From Cypionkella sinensis (GTDB lineage: Bacteria > Pseudomonadota > Alphaproteobacteria > Rhodobacterales > Rhodobacteraceae): 64,000 nucleotides of DNA. Both the position numbers and the translations under genes were made by a program. The stretch is taken from positions 1,116,001 to 1,180,000 of the forward strand of contig NZ_JBHRTO010000001.1 in NCBI RefSeq assembly GCF_042646385.1, written 5' to 3'. Below, one piece after another: positions 51,254-60,876 of this stretch (positions are counted from its first letter, which is position 1; each line of letters opens with the position of its first letter). The notes below the pieces were generated by a model. It was not told the DNA's origin. It ran no database searches and worked only from the letters and a program-made list of their open reading frames with translations.

Positions 51254-51838
51254 ATGTTTCGCAAGCTATATGACTGGACGCTGCGTTGGGCAGGCTCGCG
51301 CTATGCCGAGCCTGCGATGGGTGCTGTGTCGTTTGTCGAAAGCTCGGTGTTTCCGATCCCCGCCGATGTGTTGTTCATTCCGATGTGCCTGTCGCGCCCG
51401 GATCGGGTGTGGCGCTATGCGTTGATTGCGACGATCACTTCGGTTCTGGGCGGGGTGTTCGGTTGGCTGATCGGGCATTATGCGTTTGACCTGCTGGCGC
51501 GTCCGGCGCTGGAGTTCTACGGCAAGCTGGCGGCGTTCGAGACGCTGAAATCGCAGACCGGCGATCTGGCGATTCTGGTGATGCTGATCACCTCGGGGCT
51601 GACGCATTTGCCGCCGATGAAGGTGGTCACGATTCTGTCAGGGGTGGTGTCATTCGATCTGAAATGGTTCATCCTGTCGGCCATCGTGGCACGCGGCGGG
51701 CGGTTCTATCTGCTGGCTTGGGCGCTGCAGCGCTATGGTGTGCGGATGACCGGCTTTATTGAGCGGCGGATGACGGCGATTGTGGCGGGGTTGATCTTGG
51801 TGGGCGGGCTGATCTGGCTGGCCACGCGGATGATGTGA
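51254..51838 (+). CDS. YqaA/DedA-like membrane protein
   Basis: The start at 51254 (194 aa) follows GGAGG by 8 nt. It has several hydrophobic spans and the family segment SFVESSVFPIPADVLFIPMCL near residue 30. The SNARE/VTT-like family is linked with membrane lipid handling. It lies 7 bp before dsbB and is likely co-transcribed. Confidence 0.85.
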   Translation: MFRKLYDWTLRWAGSRYAEPAMGAVSFVESSVFPIPADVLFIPMCLSRPDRVWRYALIATITSVLGGVFGWLIGHYAFDLLARPALEFYGKLAAFETLKSQTGDLAILVMLITSGLTHLPPMKVVTILSGVVSFDLKWFILSAIVARGGRFYLLAWALQRYGVRMTGFIERRMTAIVAGLILVGGLIWLATRMM

Positions 51839-51845
51839 GGCTTTG

Positions 51846-52307
51846 ATGACGCGAAATTCCTTGATCTGGATCGCCACGCTCGGCTCGGCCTTGTTGTTGG
51901 GCGGAGCGCTGGCGTTCCAGTATGCGGGCGGGTTGATACCCTGCGTGCTGTGCATCTATCAGCGTTGGCCGCATGGGGTGGCGGTGCTGATCGGGCTGTT
52001 GGCGCTGCGCAGCCGGGGCGCGGGCTTGCCGCTGCTGGGGATGCTGGCGGCGGCCACCACGGCGGGGATCGGGTTTTACCATGCCGGGGTTGAACTCGGC
52101 TGGTTCGCGGGGCTCGCGACCTGCACCGTTGATACCTTGCAGGGGGTGAGCGCGGGCGATCTTTTGAACACCGATATTGTGGTCGGCAAGCCGGTGCGTT
52201 GCGATGCGGTGCCGTGGGCGATGCTGGGGGTGTCGATGGCGGGGTGGAATGCGATCTTGTCGAGCTTTCTGGCGGTGGTCTGGGGCTTGGCTGCGCGGAA
52301 ATCGTGA
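51846..52307 (+). CDS. dsbB: Disulfide bond formation protein DsbB
   Basis: The 153-aa inner-membrane protein reoxidises DsbA and passes electrons to quinones. It has four membrane spans and the CVLC redox motif at Cys33 and Cys36. A second pair lies in the periplasmic loop (CTVDT and VRCDAVPW). GAGG precedes the ATG. The overall size is at the short end of the family. Confidence 0.9.
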   Translation: MTRNSLIWIATLGSALLLGGALAFQYAGGLIPCVLCIYQRWPHGVAVLIGLLALRSRGAGLPLLGMLAAATTAGIGFYHAGVELGWFAGLATCTVDTLQGVSAGDLLNTDIVVGKPVRCDAVPWAMLGVSMAGWNAILSSFLAVVWGLAARKS

Positions 52308-52409
52308 CAGTCCCGGTGTGGGACCATTTTTCGCAGCAATGAAATCAAACGCTTGGTGTTCTGCCGTTTGGAAATTGTTAAGCTTTGCCGCGCGTGGCAT
52401 GGTGGCGGG

Positions 52410-53099
52410 ATGACAGATAAGCCACCCTTGAAACCCCGGTCTTTCGCAGCCCCTCTGGGTGATTTGCGCGGCCGTGGCCTGTTCTGGCTGCGGCTGGTCT
52501 GGCGGATTGCCGGACGGGCCGTGTTGCAACTGCGTGCGGTTTCCCCTGCCCTGCCGCCTGCCAAGCCTTCCGCCGCGCCGATCGCCGATCCTGATCAGGT
52601 CATCGAGGCGCTGCAAACCGGCGAAGTGGATTTTCTGGTTGGGTTGGGGCCAGAGTTCGCCGCCAGTATTGACGCGCAAAGCGGTCAGCCTTGGCTGTTC
52701 CATGCGATTGATCTGGGCTCATTGGCCAGCCTGCACTGGTTTCTGGCACAGGGCGTGGATTTGGCCAGCCGCGACAAGGCGGGCCGCCTGCCCCTGCAAG
52801 CGGCGGTGGAGCGCGCGGCGGCGGTGGATGAGTTTGACGATGCGCCGGAAGATCCGCTGGCGCTGATCGACGCGCTGCTGGAGGCTGGGGCGCAGATCAA
52901 TGCGGCATCGGCCCAAGGGCTGACGGCGCTGCATGTGGCGGCGGCTTTGGGGCTGCTGGATGTGGTCACGCTGCTGCTGGAGCGTGGTGCGGATGCCAAC
53001 CTGCGGGATGAGGGTTTTGCGGGGTCAACCGCGCTAGATTATGCTGTGCAAGCGCGGCAAGAGGCGGTGGCAGAGGTGCTGCGCGCGGAAGCACCGTAG
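52410..53099 (+). CDS. Ankyrin-repeat protein
   Basis: The start at 52410 gives 229 aa. Residues ~60-85 are a signal-less N-terminal region; from ~110 at least three ankyrin-type repeats can be traced (SLASLHWFLAQGVDLASRDKAG, ALIDALLEAGAQINAAS, TALHVAAALGLLDVVTLLLERGADANLRD). Ankyrin repeats mediate protein binding. The partner is unknown. Confidence 0.82.
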   Translation: MTDKPPLKPRSFAAPLGDLRGRGLFWLRLVWRIAGRAVLQLRAVSPALPPAKPSAAPIADPDQVIEALQTGEVDFLVGLGPEFAASIDAQSGQPWLFHAIDLGSLASLHWFLAQGVDLASRDKAGRLPLQAAVERAAAVDEFDDAPEDPLALIDALLEAGAQINAASAQGLTALHVAAALGLLDVVTLLLERGADANLRDEGFAGSTALDYAVQARQEAVAEVLRAEAP

Positions 53100-53109
53100 G
53101 ACGCACAGG

Positions 53110-53350
53110 TAATCAAGCACTTGCTTGCAGACAGTCCGGGCGGAGACAGGAAACGCATTGCGTTTCCCCGCCCGCGTGTGCGGTTTCAGTCTGTAGTCGG
53201 GGACGCCTGAAACCCACTGAGGCCAGTGCCCGACCCGGCGGGCGAGAAGCGCCCGCCATTGGCGGGTCGGGCGCTGGCCGGGCCTTTGAGGCCCGGCGGT
53301 TTCAGCGACCCCTGCACCGCATGGCGAAGGCGATGGCCTCCGCCACGTTA
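53110..53350. repeat. Structured intergenic repeat, copy A
   Basis: About 240 bp closely matching 62240-62475 in the same orientation. Conserved landmarks are a GGAAACGC-N2-GCGTTTCC hairpin, a GGCGGGCG-N4-CGCCCGCC hairpin, and further GC-rich dyads around CCCGACCC/GGGTCGGG and CCGGGCC/GGCCCGG. Fills the space between the convergent ankyrin and monooxygenase genes. Confidence 0.82.
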
Positions 53351-53373
53351 CACTACGTGAGATTAGACCCCGC

Positions 53374-54360
53374 CTAGCCGTTCAGCCCGCGCATCACCTC
53401 GCCCGCGATCTCGAACGACCGCAGCCGCGCGGCATGGTCGTGGATCATGCCGGTCAGCATGATCTCATCCGGGGCATAGGTTTCGATCAACCCGGCCAAC
53501 TGGCCGCGCAAGGTGGTGGGCGAGCCGACGGCGGCGCAGGACAGGGCATGTTCGACTTCGGCCCGCATTTGCGGGCTGACCTCGGACAGATCATGCGACG
53601 GGCGCGGCAGTTTGCCGGGGCGCCCCGTGCGCAGCCGCGAGAAGGCCAGCACTTGCGACGAGCGTAGATATTCCGCCTCGGCATCGGTCTCTGCAGCGGC
53701 AATGCCTGCGAGCAACATGAAATGCGGCTTCTCGAGCCATTGCGATGGGCGGAACGTGGCGCGGTAGGTTTCCACCGCCTGCGCCAGCATGGCGGGCGCG
53801 AAATGGCTGGCAAAGGCATAGGGCAAGCCCAGATAGGCCGCGAGTTGCGCGCCATACAGGCTGGAGCCCAAGATCCAGACCGGAACCTGCGTGCCCTCGC
53901 CCGGCACCGCGCGGATGCGGGCGTCGGGGTGCGGCGCGTCAAGGTAGTTGATCAGTTCCAGCACATCCTCGGGGAATTGATCCGAGGATTCCATATGGCG
54001 GCGCAGGGCGCGTGCTGTGCCCTGATCGGTGCCGGGGGCGCGGCCCAAGCCAAGGTCGATACGGTCGGGGTAGAGCGTGGCAAGGGTGCCAAACTGCTCG
54101 GCAATCACCAAGGGCGCATGGTTGGGCAGCATGATGCCGCCCGCGCCGACGCGAATGGTCTTGGTGCCGCCCGCAACATGGCCAATGACGATGGAGGTGG
54201 CCGCCGAAGCAATCCCCGGCATGTTGTGATGCTCGGCCAGCCAGAAGCGGTGATAGCCCCAAGCCTCGGCATGTCGGGCAAGGTCCAGCGTGTTGGCAAG
54301 CGCCTCGGCGGCGGTATGGCCTTCGGGAACCGGGGACAGATCGAGGAGCGAGTACTGCAT
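53374..54360 (-). CDS. LLM class flavin-dependent oxidoreductase
   Basis: The 328-aa protein is a luciferase-like monooxygenase: LDLSPVPEGHTAAEAL at the start, YHRFWLAEHHNMPGIASAA near 35 and RVGAGGIMLPNHAPL near 72 are typical of the MsnO8/YhbW-type group. It would use reduced FMN and oxygen on an unknown small substrate. It is divergent from the next gene. Confidence 0.88.
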   Translation of the reverse strand: MQYSLLDLSPVPEGHTAAEALANTLDLARHAEAWGYHRFWLAEHHNMPGIASAATSIVIGHVAGGTKTIRVGAGGIMLPNHAPLVIAEQFGTLATLYPDRIDLGLGRAPGTDQGTARALRRHMESSDQFPEDVLELINYLDAPHPDARIRAVPGEGTQVPVWILGSSLYGAQLAAYLGLPYAFASHFAPAMLAQAVETYRATFRPSQWLEKPHFMLLAGIAAAETDAEAEYLRSSQVLAFSRLRTGRPGKLPRPSHDLSEVSPQMRAEVEHALSCAAVGSPTTLRGQLAGLIETYAPDEIMLTGMIHDHAARLRSFEIAGEVMRGLNG

Positions 54361-54608
54361 GGGAAACTTCTTGTTGGGAGGCGCGGCTTCGGGGGCCGAT
54401 CCGGCCCGTCGCGGTTTCTATACAGTTGGGTTCAGTTTGTGAAAAAGAAAAGGGTCTGCAAGGATTTATCTGGTGTGTGCAAGGCAAGGCTTTGCAGATC
54501 ATGGCAAAATCGCGGCAAGTGCATCGAAAGCTTTGGGCTTTGTGCCTGCGGGGCGTGCCGTTTTCTGCTAGGGTCGAGGGTGGGGGCGACTGTAGAAAGG
54601 GCATGGCG

Positions 54609-55208
54609 ATGGGACTGATCTCGTCACTTGCGGCGCCATCAGGTGCGCAAATTCAGGGGCTGGCCGTAAGGCCTGTGGCGCGCATCGCGGCGCAGGGTGG
54701 CGTTGGGGACGATGCGCATACGGCGCGCCTGCTTGGCGGTGCAGAACTGCCTGCTGAGGCCAATCTTCGCCCCGTGCTGCCCCCTGCGGCCAGTGAGGCG
54801 ATCTTCAAGGGGCTGTTGCCGATGCATCCGGGCACGGCAGAGGCAAATGGCACGGCGATTGCGCCGGAAACCGAGGTGGATGGCATCAGTCTTGACGGTA
54901 TCCCTTATCTGAACGATGGCGCGGTGCTGCTGGATGATCTGCCGAAAAGCGCAAGCGCCGCTCCGGTGACATCGGCCCCGGATGAAACCGCCGCCGCCGC
55001 GATGGCTTTGGTAGCAGCCCAGCCGATGCGCCCCGAGGTTGAGGCGACAGCCCCGCCCGAGCAGGTGCTGTCCGAACAAGCCGAGCGTGCCTATCAGGAA
55101 GAGCGTGAGATTTCCGCCCTGCCCGGCGATGCGCCTGCCGAAGCAGAGGAGCCACCCGCGCCGCTGACAGACAACGCCAAACCAGACCATGTGGACACGC
55201 GCGCCTGA
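54609..55208 (+). CDS. Hypothetical protein
   Basis: The preferred start at 54609 (199 aa) has AAAGG about 8 nt upstream; 54603 is an alternative. It is Ala/Pro/Glu-rich, and its C-terminal ~80 residues are likely disordered. A conserved-looking core (LPMHPGTAEANGTAIAPETEVDG) suggests a small domain. No known family. Confidence 0.6.
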   Translation: MGLISSLAAPSGAQIQGLAVRPVARIAAQGGVGDDAHTARLLGGAELPAEANLRPVLPPAASEAIFKGLLPMHPGTAEANGTAIAPETEVDGISLDGIPYLNDGAVLLDDLPKSASAAPVTSAPDETAAAAMALVAAQPMRPEVEATAPPEQVLSEQAERAYQEEREISALPGDAPAEAEEPPAPLTDNAKPDHVDTRA

Positions 55209-55229
55209 TCTGGCGCGCGTGACGCAGCC

Positions 55230-56531
55230 TTATTCGGCGGCGGTGGCGGTGGGGTTGTTCGGATGCGTCGTCCAGTTGGCATAATCGCTGACCGGCCGGC
55301 CGGTGCGTTCGTCGATCGCCCCCTTCGGCAGTTCCACCATGGTGATGCAGTTTTCCACCGGGCAGACGTTGACGCAAAGGTTGCAGGCGACGCATTCCTC
55401 GTCCTTGACGGTGAAGGTGCGATCCGCACTCATCGCGATGGCTTGGTGGCTGGTATCCTCGCAGGCGGCATAGCAGCGCCCGCATTTGATGCAATCGTCT
55501 TGGCTGATGTGGGCTTTGGTGACGTAATTCAGGTTCAAGAATTGCCAATCGGTGACATTCGGCACCGCACGTCCCACCAGTTCTGACGTGCTGGTCATGC
55601 CCTTTTCGTCCATATATTCGGACAGACCCGAAATCATTTCCTGCACGATCTTGAAGCCATAGGTCATCGCCGCCGTGCAGACCTGCACATTGCCCGCGCC
55701 AAGCGCCATGAATTCCGCCGCATCGCGCCAAGTGGTGACGCCACCGATGCCGGAAATCGGCAGCCCGTGGGTTTCGCGGCTTCTGGCGATTTCCGCCACC
55801 ATGTTTAGCGCAATCGGCTTCACCGCCGGGCCGCAATAGCCGCCGTGGGTGCCTTTGCCGTCGATCGTCGGCTCTGGCGCAAAGCTGTCGAGGTTCACCG
55901 ACGTAATCGAGTTGATCGTGTTGATCAGCGAAACCGCATCCGCCCCGCCGCGCTTGGCGGCCTCGGCGGGTTTGCGGATGTCGGTGATATTCGGTGTCAG
56001 CTTGACGATCACCGGCATCCGGGTGTGCTTTTTGCACCAGCGCGTCACCATCTCGATATATTCAGGCACCTGACCCACGGCGCCGCCCATGCCGCGCTCG
56101 GCCATGCCATGCGGGCAGCCGAAGTTGAGTTCCACCCCGTCGGCCTCGGTATCTTCGAGATGACCAAGAATGTCGCGCCAACTGTCCTCATCACAGGGCA
56201 CCATCAGGCTGATGATCATCGCGCGGTCTTTATAGTCACGCTTCACTGCCTTGATTTCGCGCAGATTGACCTCCAAAGGCCGGTCGGTGATCAGTTCGAT
56301 GTTGTTCAGGCCCAAAAGGCGGCGATCCGCACCCCAGATCGCGCCATAGCGCGGGCCGTTGACGTTGACCACCGGCGGGCCTTCGGCGCCAAGGGTTTTC
56401 CAGACCACACCGCCCCAGCCAGCCTCAAACGCGCGGCGCACGTTGACCTCTTTGTCAGTCGGCGGCGCAGAGGCCAGCCAGAACGGGTTGGGGGATTTGA
56501 TGCCGATGAAATTGGTTGTCAGATTTGCCAT
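55230..56531 (-). CDS. preA: NAD-dependent dihydropyrimidine dehydrogenase subunit PreA
   Basis: The 433-aa FMN subunit reduces uracil and thymine to dihydropyrimidines. It has a dihydroorotate-dehydrogenase-like barrel (FIGIKSPNPFWLASAPPTDKE at the start) and two C-terminal 4Fe-4S clusters (CIKCGRCYAACED and CVACNLCVNVCPVENC). It follows preT by 10 bp and is co-transcribed. Confidence 0.93.
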   Translation of the reverse strand: MANLTTNFIGIKSPNPFWLASAPPTDKEVNVRRAFEAGWGGVVWKTLGAEGPPVVNVNGPRYGAIWGADRRLLGLNNIELITDRPLEVNLREIKAVKRDYKDRAMIISLMVPCDEDSWRDILGHLEDTEADGVELNFGCPHGMAERGMGGAVGQVPEYIEMVTRWCKKHTRMPVIVKLTPNITDIRKPAEAAKRGGADAVSLINTINSITSVNLDSFAPEPTIDGKGTHGGYCGPAVKPIALNMVAEIARSRETHGLPISGIGGVTTWRDAAEFMALGAGNVQVCTAAMTYGFKIVQEMISGLSEYMDEKGMTSTSELVGRAVPNVTDWQFLNLNYVTKAHISQDDCIKCGRCYAACEDTSHQAIAMSADRTFTVKDEECVACNLCVNVCPVENCITMVELPKGAIDERTGRPVSDYANWTTHPNNPTATAAE

Positions 56532-56541
56532 GATGTTCCCC

Positions 56542-57846
56542 TTACGCCATCAAGCTTGCATGAATGGCTTCCGCCGCATCGCGACCCTCGGCCACGGCGG
56601 TCACCGTCAGATCTTCGCCACCCGCGGCGCAATCGCCGCCTGCCCAGACCTTGCCCTGCTGTTTCACCAGCTTGGCACCATCCTTGGCAATCGGAGCAGC
56701 GGTCAGCGTCTGGCCAATCGCCTTGAACACCTGATCGGCCTTCAGGGTGAAGGTTTCACCCATCTCAAGCCCATTCGGGCCGTCATGGGTATAGGCAAAC
56801 TCGACGCCTTCCACCGCAGCGCTGCCCAGAACCTTGACGGGAGCCGCGCCATAAATAATCCGCACGCCGCTTTGCGTCGCGTGGTCCTGCTCATACTCCG
56901 AAGCACTCATCTTATCTTTGCCACGGCGATAGACCATCGTGACTGAGTTCGCACCCAACAGCTTGGATTGCACGGCGGCATCAACCGCCGTCATGCCGCC
57001 ACCGATCACCACCACATCACGGCCCACGGCGACCGAGGCTTTGTCGGACTGGCGCAGTTCGGCAATGAAATCAACCGCATTGCGCACCCCGGCAAGGTCT
57101 TCCCCCGCCGCCCGCAGTGCGTTGACGCCAGCCAGACCGATGCCAAGGAACACCGCGTCATAATCGGCCTGCAACGCCTCAAGCGTCACATGATGGCCCA
57201 GTTCCACCCCGGTTTTCATCGTAATGCCGCCGATCTTCAGCAGCCATTCGACCTCGCGCGCGGCGAAATTATCGGGGGTCTTGTAGGTGGCGATGCCGTA
57301 TTCGTTCAGACCACCGGGCTTGGCGCGGCGTTCAAACACCACCACGTCATGCCCCTTCATCGCCAGGCGATGCGCGCAGGCCAGACCCGCAGGCCCTGCC
57401 CCCACCACCGCGATACGCTTACCCGTTGAGGCCGCGCGCGTGAACGGATGCACACCTTTGGCCATAAGCGTATCGGTGGCAAAGCGCTGCAAGCGCCCGA
57501 TCTCAACGGGCTTACCCTCGGCGGTTTCACGCACACAAGACTCTTCACACAACTGCTCGGTCGGACAGACGCGAGCACACATGCCGCCAAGGATATTTTG
57601 CGCAAAGATCGTCTTGGCTGCCGCATCGGGTGTGCCCGTGGCGATCTGGCGAATGAACAAAGGGATGTCGATGCTGGTCGGGCAAGCCGTCATACAGGGC
57701 GCATCATGGCAGAAATAGCAGCGATCTGCCGCCACCCGCGCCTCGTGCCGGTCAAACACCGGCTGAACATCGGAAAAATTGTCGGTGTAGGCGGCAGGTG
57801 GCAGGCGATCTGCCACGACGCCGGGGGTCAACGGGCTATTGGACAA
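56542..57846 (-). CDS. preT: NAD-dependent dihydropyrimidine dehydrogenase subunit PreT
   Basis: The 434-aa FAD subunit takes electrons from NAD(P)H and passes them to PreA. The N-terminus has cysteine-rich iron-sulfur motifs (CYFCHDAPCMTACPTSID and GGMCARVCP). The GltD-like nucleotide-binding folds show GAGPAGLACAHRLA near 150 and VIGGGMTAVDAAVQ near 280. It leads the operon with preA. No other pyrimidine catabolism genes lie in view. Confidence 0.93.
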   Translation of the reverse strand: MSNSPLTPGVVADRLPPAAYTDNFSDVQPVFDRHEARVAADRCYFCHDAPCMTACPTSIDIPLFIRQIATGTPDAAAKTIFAQNILGGMCARVCPTEQLCEESCVRETAEGKPVEIGRLQRFATDTLMAKGVHPFTRAASTGKRIAVVGAGPAGLACAHRLAMKGHDVVVFERRAKPGGLNEYGIATYKTPDNFAAREVEWLLKIGGITMKTGVELGHHVTLEALQADYDAVFLGIGLAGVNALRAAGEDLAGVRNAVDFIAELRQSDKASVAVGRDVVVIGGGMTAVDAAVQSKLLGANSVTMVYRRGKDKMSASEYEQDHATQSGVRIIYGAAPVKVLGSAAVEGVEFAYTHDGPNGLEMGETFTLKADQVFKAIGQTLTAAPIAKDGAKLVKQQGKVWAGGDCAAGGEDLTVTAVAEGRDAAEAIHASLMA

Positions 57847-58061
57847 GGCGGTGCCTCCCTTGGCTATGTTGTTTTTTTGAGGCTGGCACAGCTTTATTTT
57901 TTTATCAAACGGTAAATTTTACGCGAGACAGTTTTTTTGCCCCCAAACCGCCGCGACCGATGTTGGGCCTTTTTTCTAGGCGCTTGTCTATGTATAAGTG
58001 CCCGATCAAGGTGCGGATATGGCCCATCCAGCGCCCTCAAATGACGCCAAAAGAGGACGGC

Positions 58062-58556
58062 ATGAGCAAACAATCTTCCGACGCAGACGTTGCGTTTATC
58101 TCGGCTCTGGCAGAGCTTTTGAACAAGAATGACCTGACCGAACTGTCGGTGAAACGCGAATATGCCGAGGATGACAGCCTTGAAGTGCGCGTCGTCAAAC
58201 AGGCCAATATCGTGCAGGTCGCAGCCGCAGCGCCAACGATGCAATATGCACCGGCCCCTGCTGCCGCTGCGGCCCCGGCTGCCGCTGCCGCCCCGGTTGC
58301 GCATGAAGACCCCGCACAGCATCCCGGCGCTTTGACCTCGCCCATGGTCGGCACCGCCTATCTGTCGGCTGAACCGGGGGCTGCGCCCTTTGTCAGCGTG
58401 GGGTCGACCGTGAGCGAAGGCCAGACCGTGCTGATCATCGAAGCGATGAAAACCATGAACCACATCCCGGCACAGCGCGCGGGCACGGTGAAGCGTATTC
58501 TGGTCGCCGACGGCAATTCTGTCGAATACGGCGCGCCGCTGATGATCATCGAGTAA
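58062..58556 (+). CDS. accB: Biotin carboxyl carrier protein of acetyl-CoA carboxylase
   Basis: The start at 58062 (164 aa) follows AGAGGA. An N-terminal helix region and an Ala/Pro-rich linker (residues ~54-82) precede the biotinyl domain with EAMKTMN, whose Lys130 takes biotin. It carries the carboxyl group from AccC to the transferase in fatty acid synthesis. accC follows 4 bp downstream. Confidence 0.95.
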   Translation: MSKQSSDADVAFISALAELLNKNDLTELSVKREYAEDDSLEVRVVKQANIVQVAAAAPTMQYAPAPAAAAAPAAAAAPVAHEDPAQHPGALTSPMVGTAYLSAEPGAAPFVSVGSTVSEGQTVLIIEAMKTMNHIPAQRAGTVKRILVADGNSVEYGAPLMIIE

Positions 58557-58560
58557 GCCG

Positions 58561-59910
58561 ATGTTTGAAAAAATCCTGATCGCCAACCGGGGCGAGATCG
58601 CCCTTCGCGTGATCCGCGCTTGCCGCGAGATGGGGATCAAATCGGTCGCCGTGCATTCCACCGCCGACGCCGATGCGATGCATGTGCGGATGGCGGATGA
58701 ATCTGTCTGTATCGGTCCGGCCTCGTCCACCGACAGCTATTTGTCGAAAGCCGCGATCATCTCGGCCTGCGAGATCACCGGCGCGCAGGCGGTGCATCCG
58801 GGTTATGGCTTTTTGTCGGAAAACGCCAGCTTTGCGCAGGCTTTGGAAGATCACGGCATCACCTTTATCGGCCCCAAGGCCGAGCATATCCGCATCATGG
58901 GCGACAAGATCACCGCCAAGATCACCGCGAAAGATCTGGGGATTCCGGTGGTACCGGGCTCGGACGGTGGTGTGGCGGATTTTGAGACGGCTGTGGGCGT
59001 GGCAGCGGGCATCGGCTTTCCGGTGATCATCAAGGCCACGGCGGGCGGCGGTGGGCGCGGCATGAAGGTCGCGCGCAATGCCGAGGAGTTGGAGATCGCC
59101 TTCCGCACCGCGCGATCGGAATCCAAGGCCGCGTTCGGCAATGATGAAGTCTATATCGAGAAATATCTGCAAAAGCCGCGTCACATCGAAATTCAGGTGT
59201 TCGGTGACGGCAAGGGCCGCGCCGTGCATCTGGGTGAGCGGGATTGCAGCCTGCAGCGTCGGCACCAGAAAGTGTTCGAGGAGGCCCCCGGCCCCTGCAT
59301 CACGCCTGCGATGCGCGCCAAGATCGGCAAGACTTGCGCCGATGCGGTGGCCAAGATCAACTATATCGGCGCTGGCACCATCGAGTTCCTGTATGAAGAT
59401 GGCGAGTTCTTCTTCATCGAGATGAACACCCGTTTGCAGGTGGAACATCCGGTGACAGAGGCGATCTTTGGTGTCGACCTTGTGCGCGAGCAGATCCGCG
59501 TTGCGGCTGGCATGGAGATGTCGTTCACGCAGGATGAGTTGGAGATCAACGGCCACGCCATCGAGGTGCGGATCAACGCCGAGCGCCTGCCCGATTTCGC
59601 GCCGCGCCCCGGCAAGGTCAAGGTGTTCCACGCCCCCGGTGGTTTGGGCGTGCGGATGGATTCGGCGCTCTATGGCGGCTATTCGATCCCGCCCTATTAT
59701 GACAGCCTGATCGGCAAGCTGATCGTGCATGGCCGGGATCGGCCCGAGGCTTTGGCGCGGTTGCGGCGGGCTTTGGGTGAGTTGATCATTGACGGGATTG
59801 AAACCACCGTGCCGCTGTTTGACATGCTGCTGGCCGAGCCGGATATTCAGACCGGGGATTATGGGATCCACTGGCTGGAGAAATGGCTGGAGAGAACCTT
59901 CGGACAGTAA
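58561..59910 (+). CDS. accC: Biotin carboxylase of acetyl-CoA carboxylase
   Basis: The 449-aa enzyme carboxylates AccB-biotin using ATP and bicarbonate. The N-terminus (FEKILIANRGEIALRVIRAC), the ATP-grasp glycine loop (KATAGGGGRGMK) and the active-site region (EMNTRLQVEHPVTE) are clear. Length matches the family. It ends with a strong terminator at 59918-59940. Confidence 0.96.
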   Translation: MFEKILIANRGEIALRVIRACREMGIKSVAVHSTADADAMHVRMADESVCIGPASSTDSYLSKAAIISACEITGAQAVHPGYGFLSENASFAQALEDHGITFIGPKAEHIRIMGDKITAKITAKDLGIPVVPGSDGGVADFETAVGVAAGIGFPVIIKATAGGGGRGMKVARNAEELEIAFRTARSESKAAFGNDEVYIEKYLQKPRHIEIQVFGDGKGRAVHLGERDCSLQRRHQKVFEEAPGPCITPAMRAKIGKTCADAVAKINYIGAGTIEFLYEDGEFFFIEMNTRLQVEHPVTEAIFGVDLVREQIRVAAGMEMSFTQDELEINGHAIEVRINAERLPDFAPRPGKVKVFHAPGGLGVRMDSALYGGYSIPPYYDSLIGKLIVHGRDRPEALARLRRALGELIIDGIETTVPLFDMLLAEPDIQTGDYGIHWLEKWLERTFGQ

Positions 59911-59917
59911 GATATTG

Positions 59918-59940
59918 GGGCGCCTTCGGGCGCCCTTTTT
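59918..59940 (+). terminator. Rho-independent terminator of accBC
   Basis: A perfect 7-bp stem (GGGCGCC/GGCGCCC) with a TTCG tetraloop is followed by TTTTT, 8 bp after the accC stop. Confidence 0.9.
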
Positions 59941-60117
59941 CATGGTCCCAACTCGGGACTATTTTTTATTGTTTTGGGTCAATGGGTTGAATGTGTCATT
60001 TTAACGAAGTTTTAACGATTGGGCGCTGTCTCAGGGCTGCGCCAGACCGCCGGGTGGGCGAGCCACAGAAGTTCTAGGCGGTTTATGGTTCAACCTCCTC
60101 CCCCGAAATTCTAGGCG

Positions 60118-60170
60118 AGACAGCGCAGAAGCGCCCGCCCGAGGGGGCGGTCGGGCGCTGCCCGGCGGCG
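60118..60170. repeat. Fragment of the structured intergenic repeat, copy C
   Basis: The AGAAGCGCCCGCC and GGTCGGGCGCTG segments match the core of copies A and B, but the flanks do not. It lies in the 320-bp gap between accC and aat. The same gap holds two copies of TTCTAGGCG (about 60073 and 60109). Confidence 0.55.
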
Positions 60171-60231
60171 CATTCGCGCCTTGATTCCGGGCGGGTTGTT
60201 TGCTTGAGATGGCGGGAACAAAGGTGCCCCA

Positions 60232-60876
60232 ATGTCCCCTGCCCTGACCCCCGACATCCTGCTGCGCGCCTATGGCATCGGGATTTTTCCGATGGCCGAA
60301 AGCCGCGATAATCCTGAGATTCATTGGGTAGACCCGAAACGGCGCGGGGTATTTCCGCTGGAGGGGTTTCATATCTCGCGCTCGCTCGCCAAGCATATCC
60401 TGACGGCAGACTATCGCGTGACGGTCAACTCCGCCTTTGCCGAGGTGGTCGCAGGATGTGCGGATCGGCCAGAAACCTGGATCAATGCCGAGATCACGGC
60501 GCTTTACACCGCGCTGCACCAGATGGGCCAGGCGCATAGCCTTGAGGTCTGGCAGGAAGATGCGCTGATTGGCGGGGTGTATGGCGTGACTTTGGGGGCG
60601 GCGTTCTTTGGCGAAAGCATGTTTTCGCGCCGCACCAATGCGTCAAAAACCGCGCTCGCCTACCTCGTGCATCGGCTGCGGGCGGGCGGGTTCCAGTTGT
60701 TTGACACGCAGTTCCTGACGCCGCATCTGGCATCCCTCGGCGCGGTGGAAATCCCGCGGGCCGAGTATCATCGCCGCCTTGCGCAGGCGCAGCAGGCACA
60801 GGCCAGCTTTATGCCCAAGGGCTATCAGCCGTTGCCGTCATCGGTGGTGGCGTCGGGGTTATCCTCGGCAGGCTGA
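60232..60876 (+). CDS. aat: Leucyl/phenylalanyl-tRNA-protein transferase
   Basis: The 214-aa enzyme adds Leu or Phe to N-terminal Arg/Lys of proteins, marking them for ClpAP degradation. Family landmarks are LLRAYGIGIFPMAE, then IHWVDPKRRGVFPLE, GGVYGVTLGAAFFGESMFS and FDTQFLTPHLASLGAVEI. Its last 52 bp overlap tail-to-tail with the DUF2155 gene. Confidence 0.95.
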   Translation: MSPALTPDILLRAYGIGIFPMAESRDNPEIHWVDPKRRGVFPLEGFHISRSLAKHILTADYRVTVNSAFAEVVAGCADRPETWINAEITALYTALHQMGQAHSLEVWQEDALIGGVYGVTLGAAFFGESMFSRRTNASKTALAYLVHRLRAGGFQLFDTQFLTPHLASLGAVEIPRAEYHRRLAQAQQAQASFMPKGYQPLPSSVVASGLSSAG

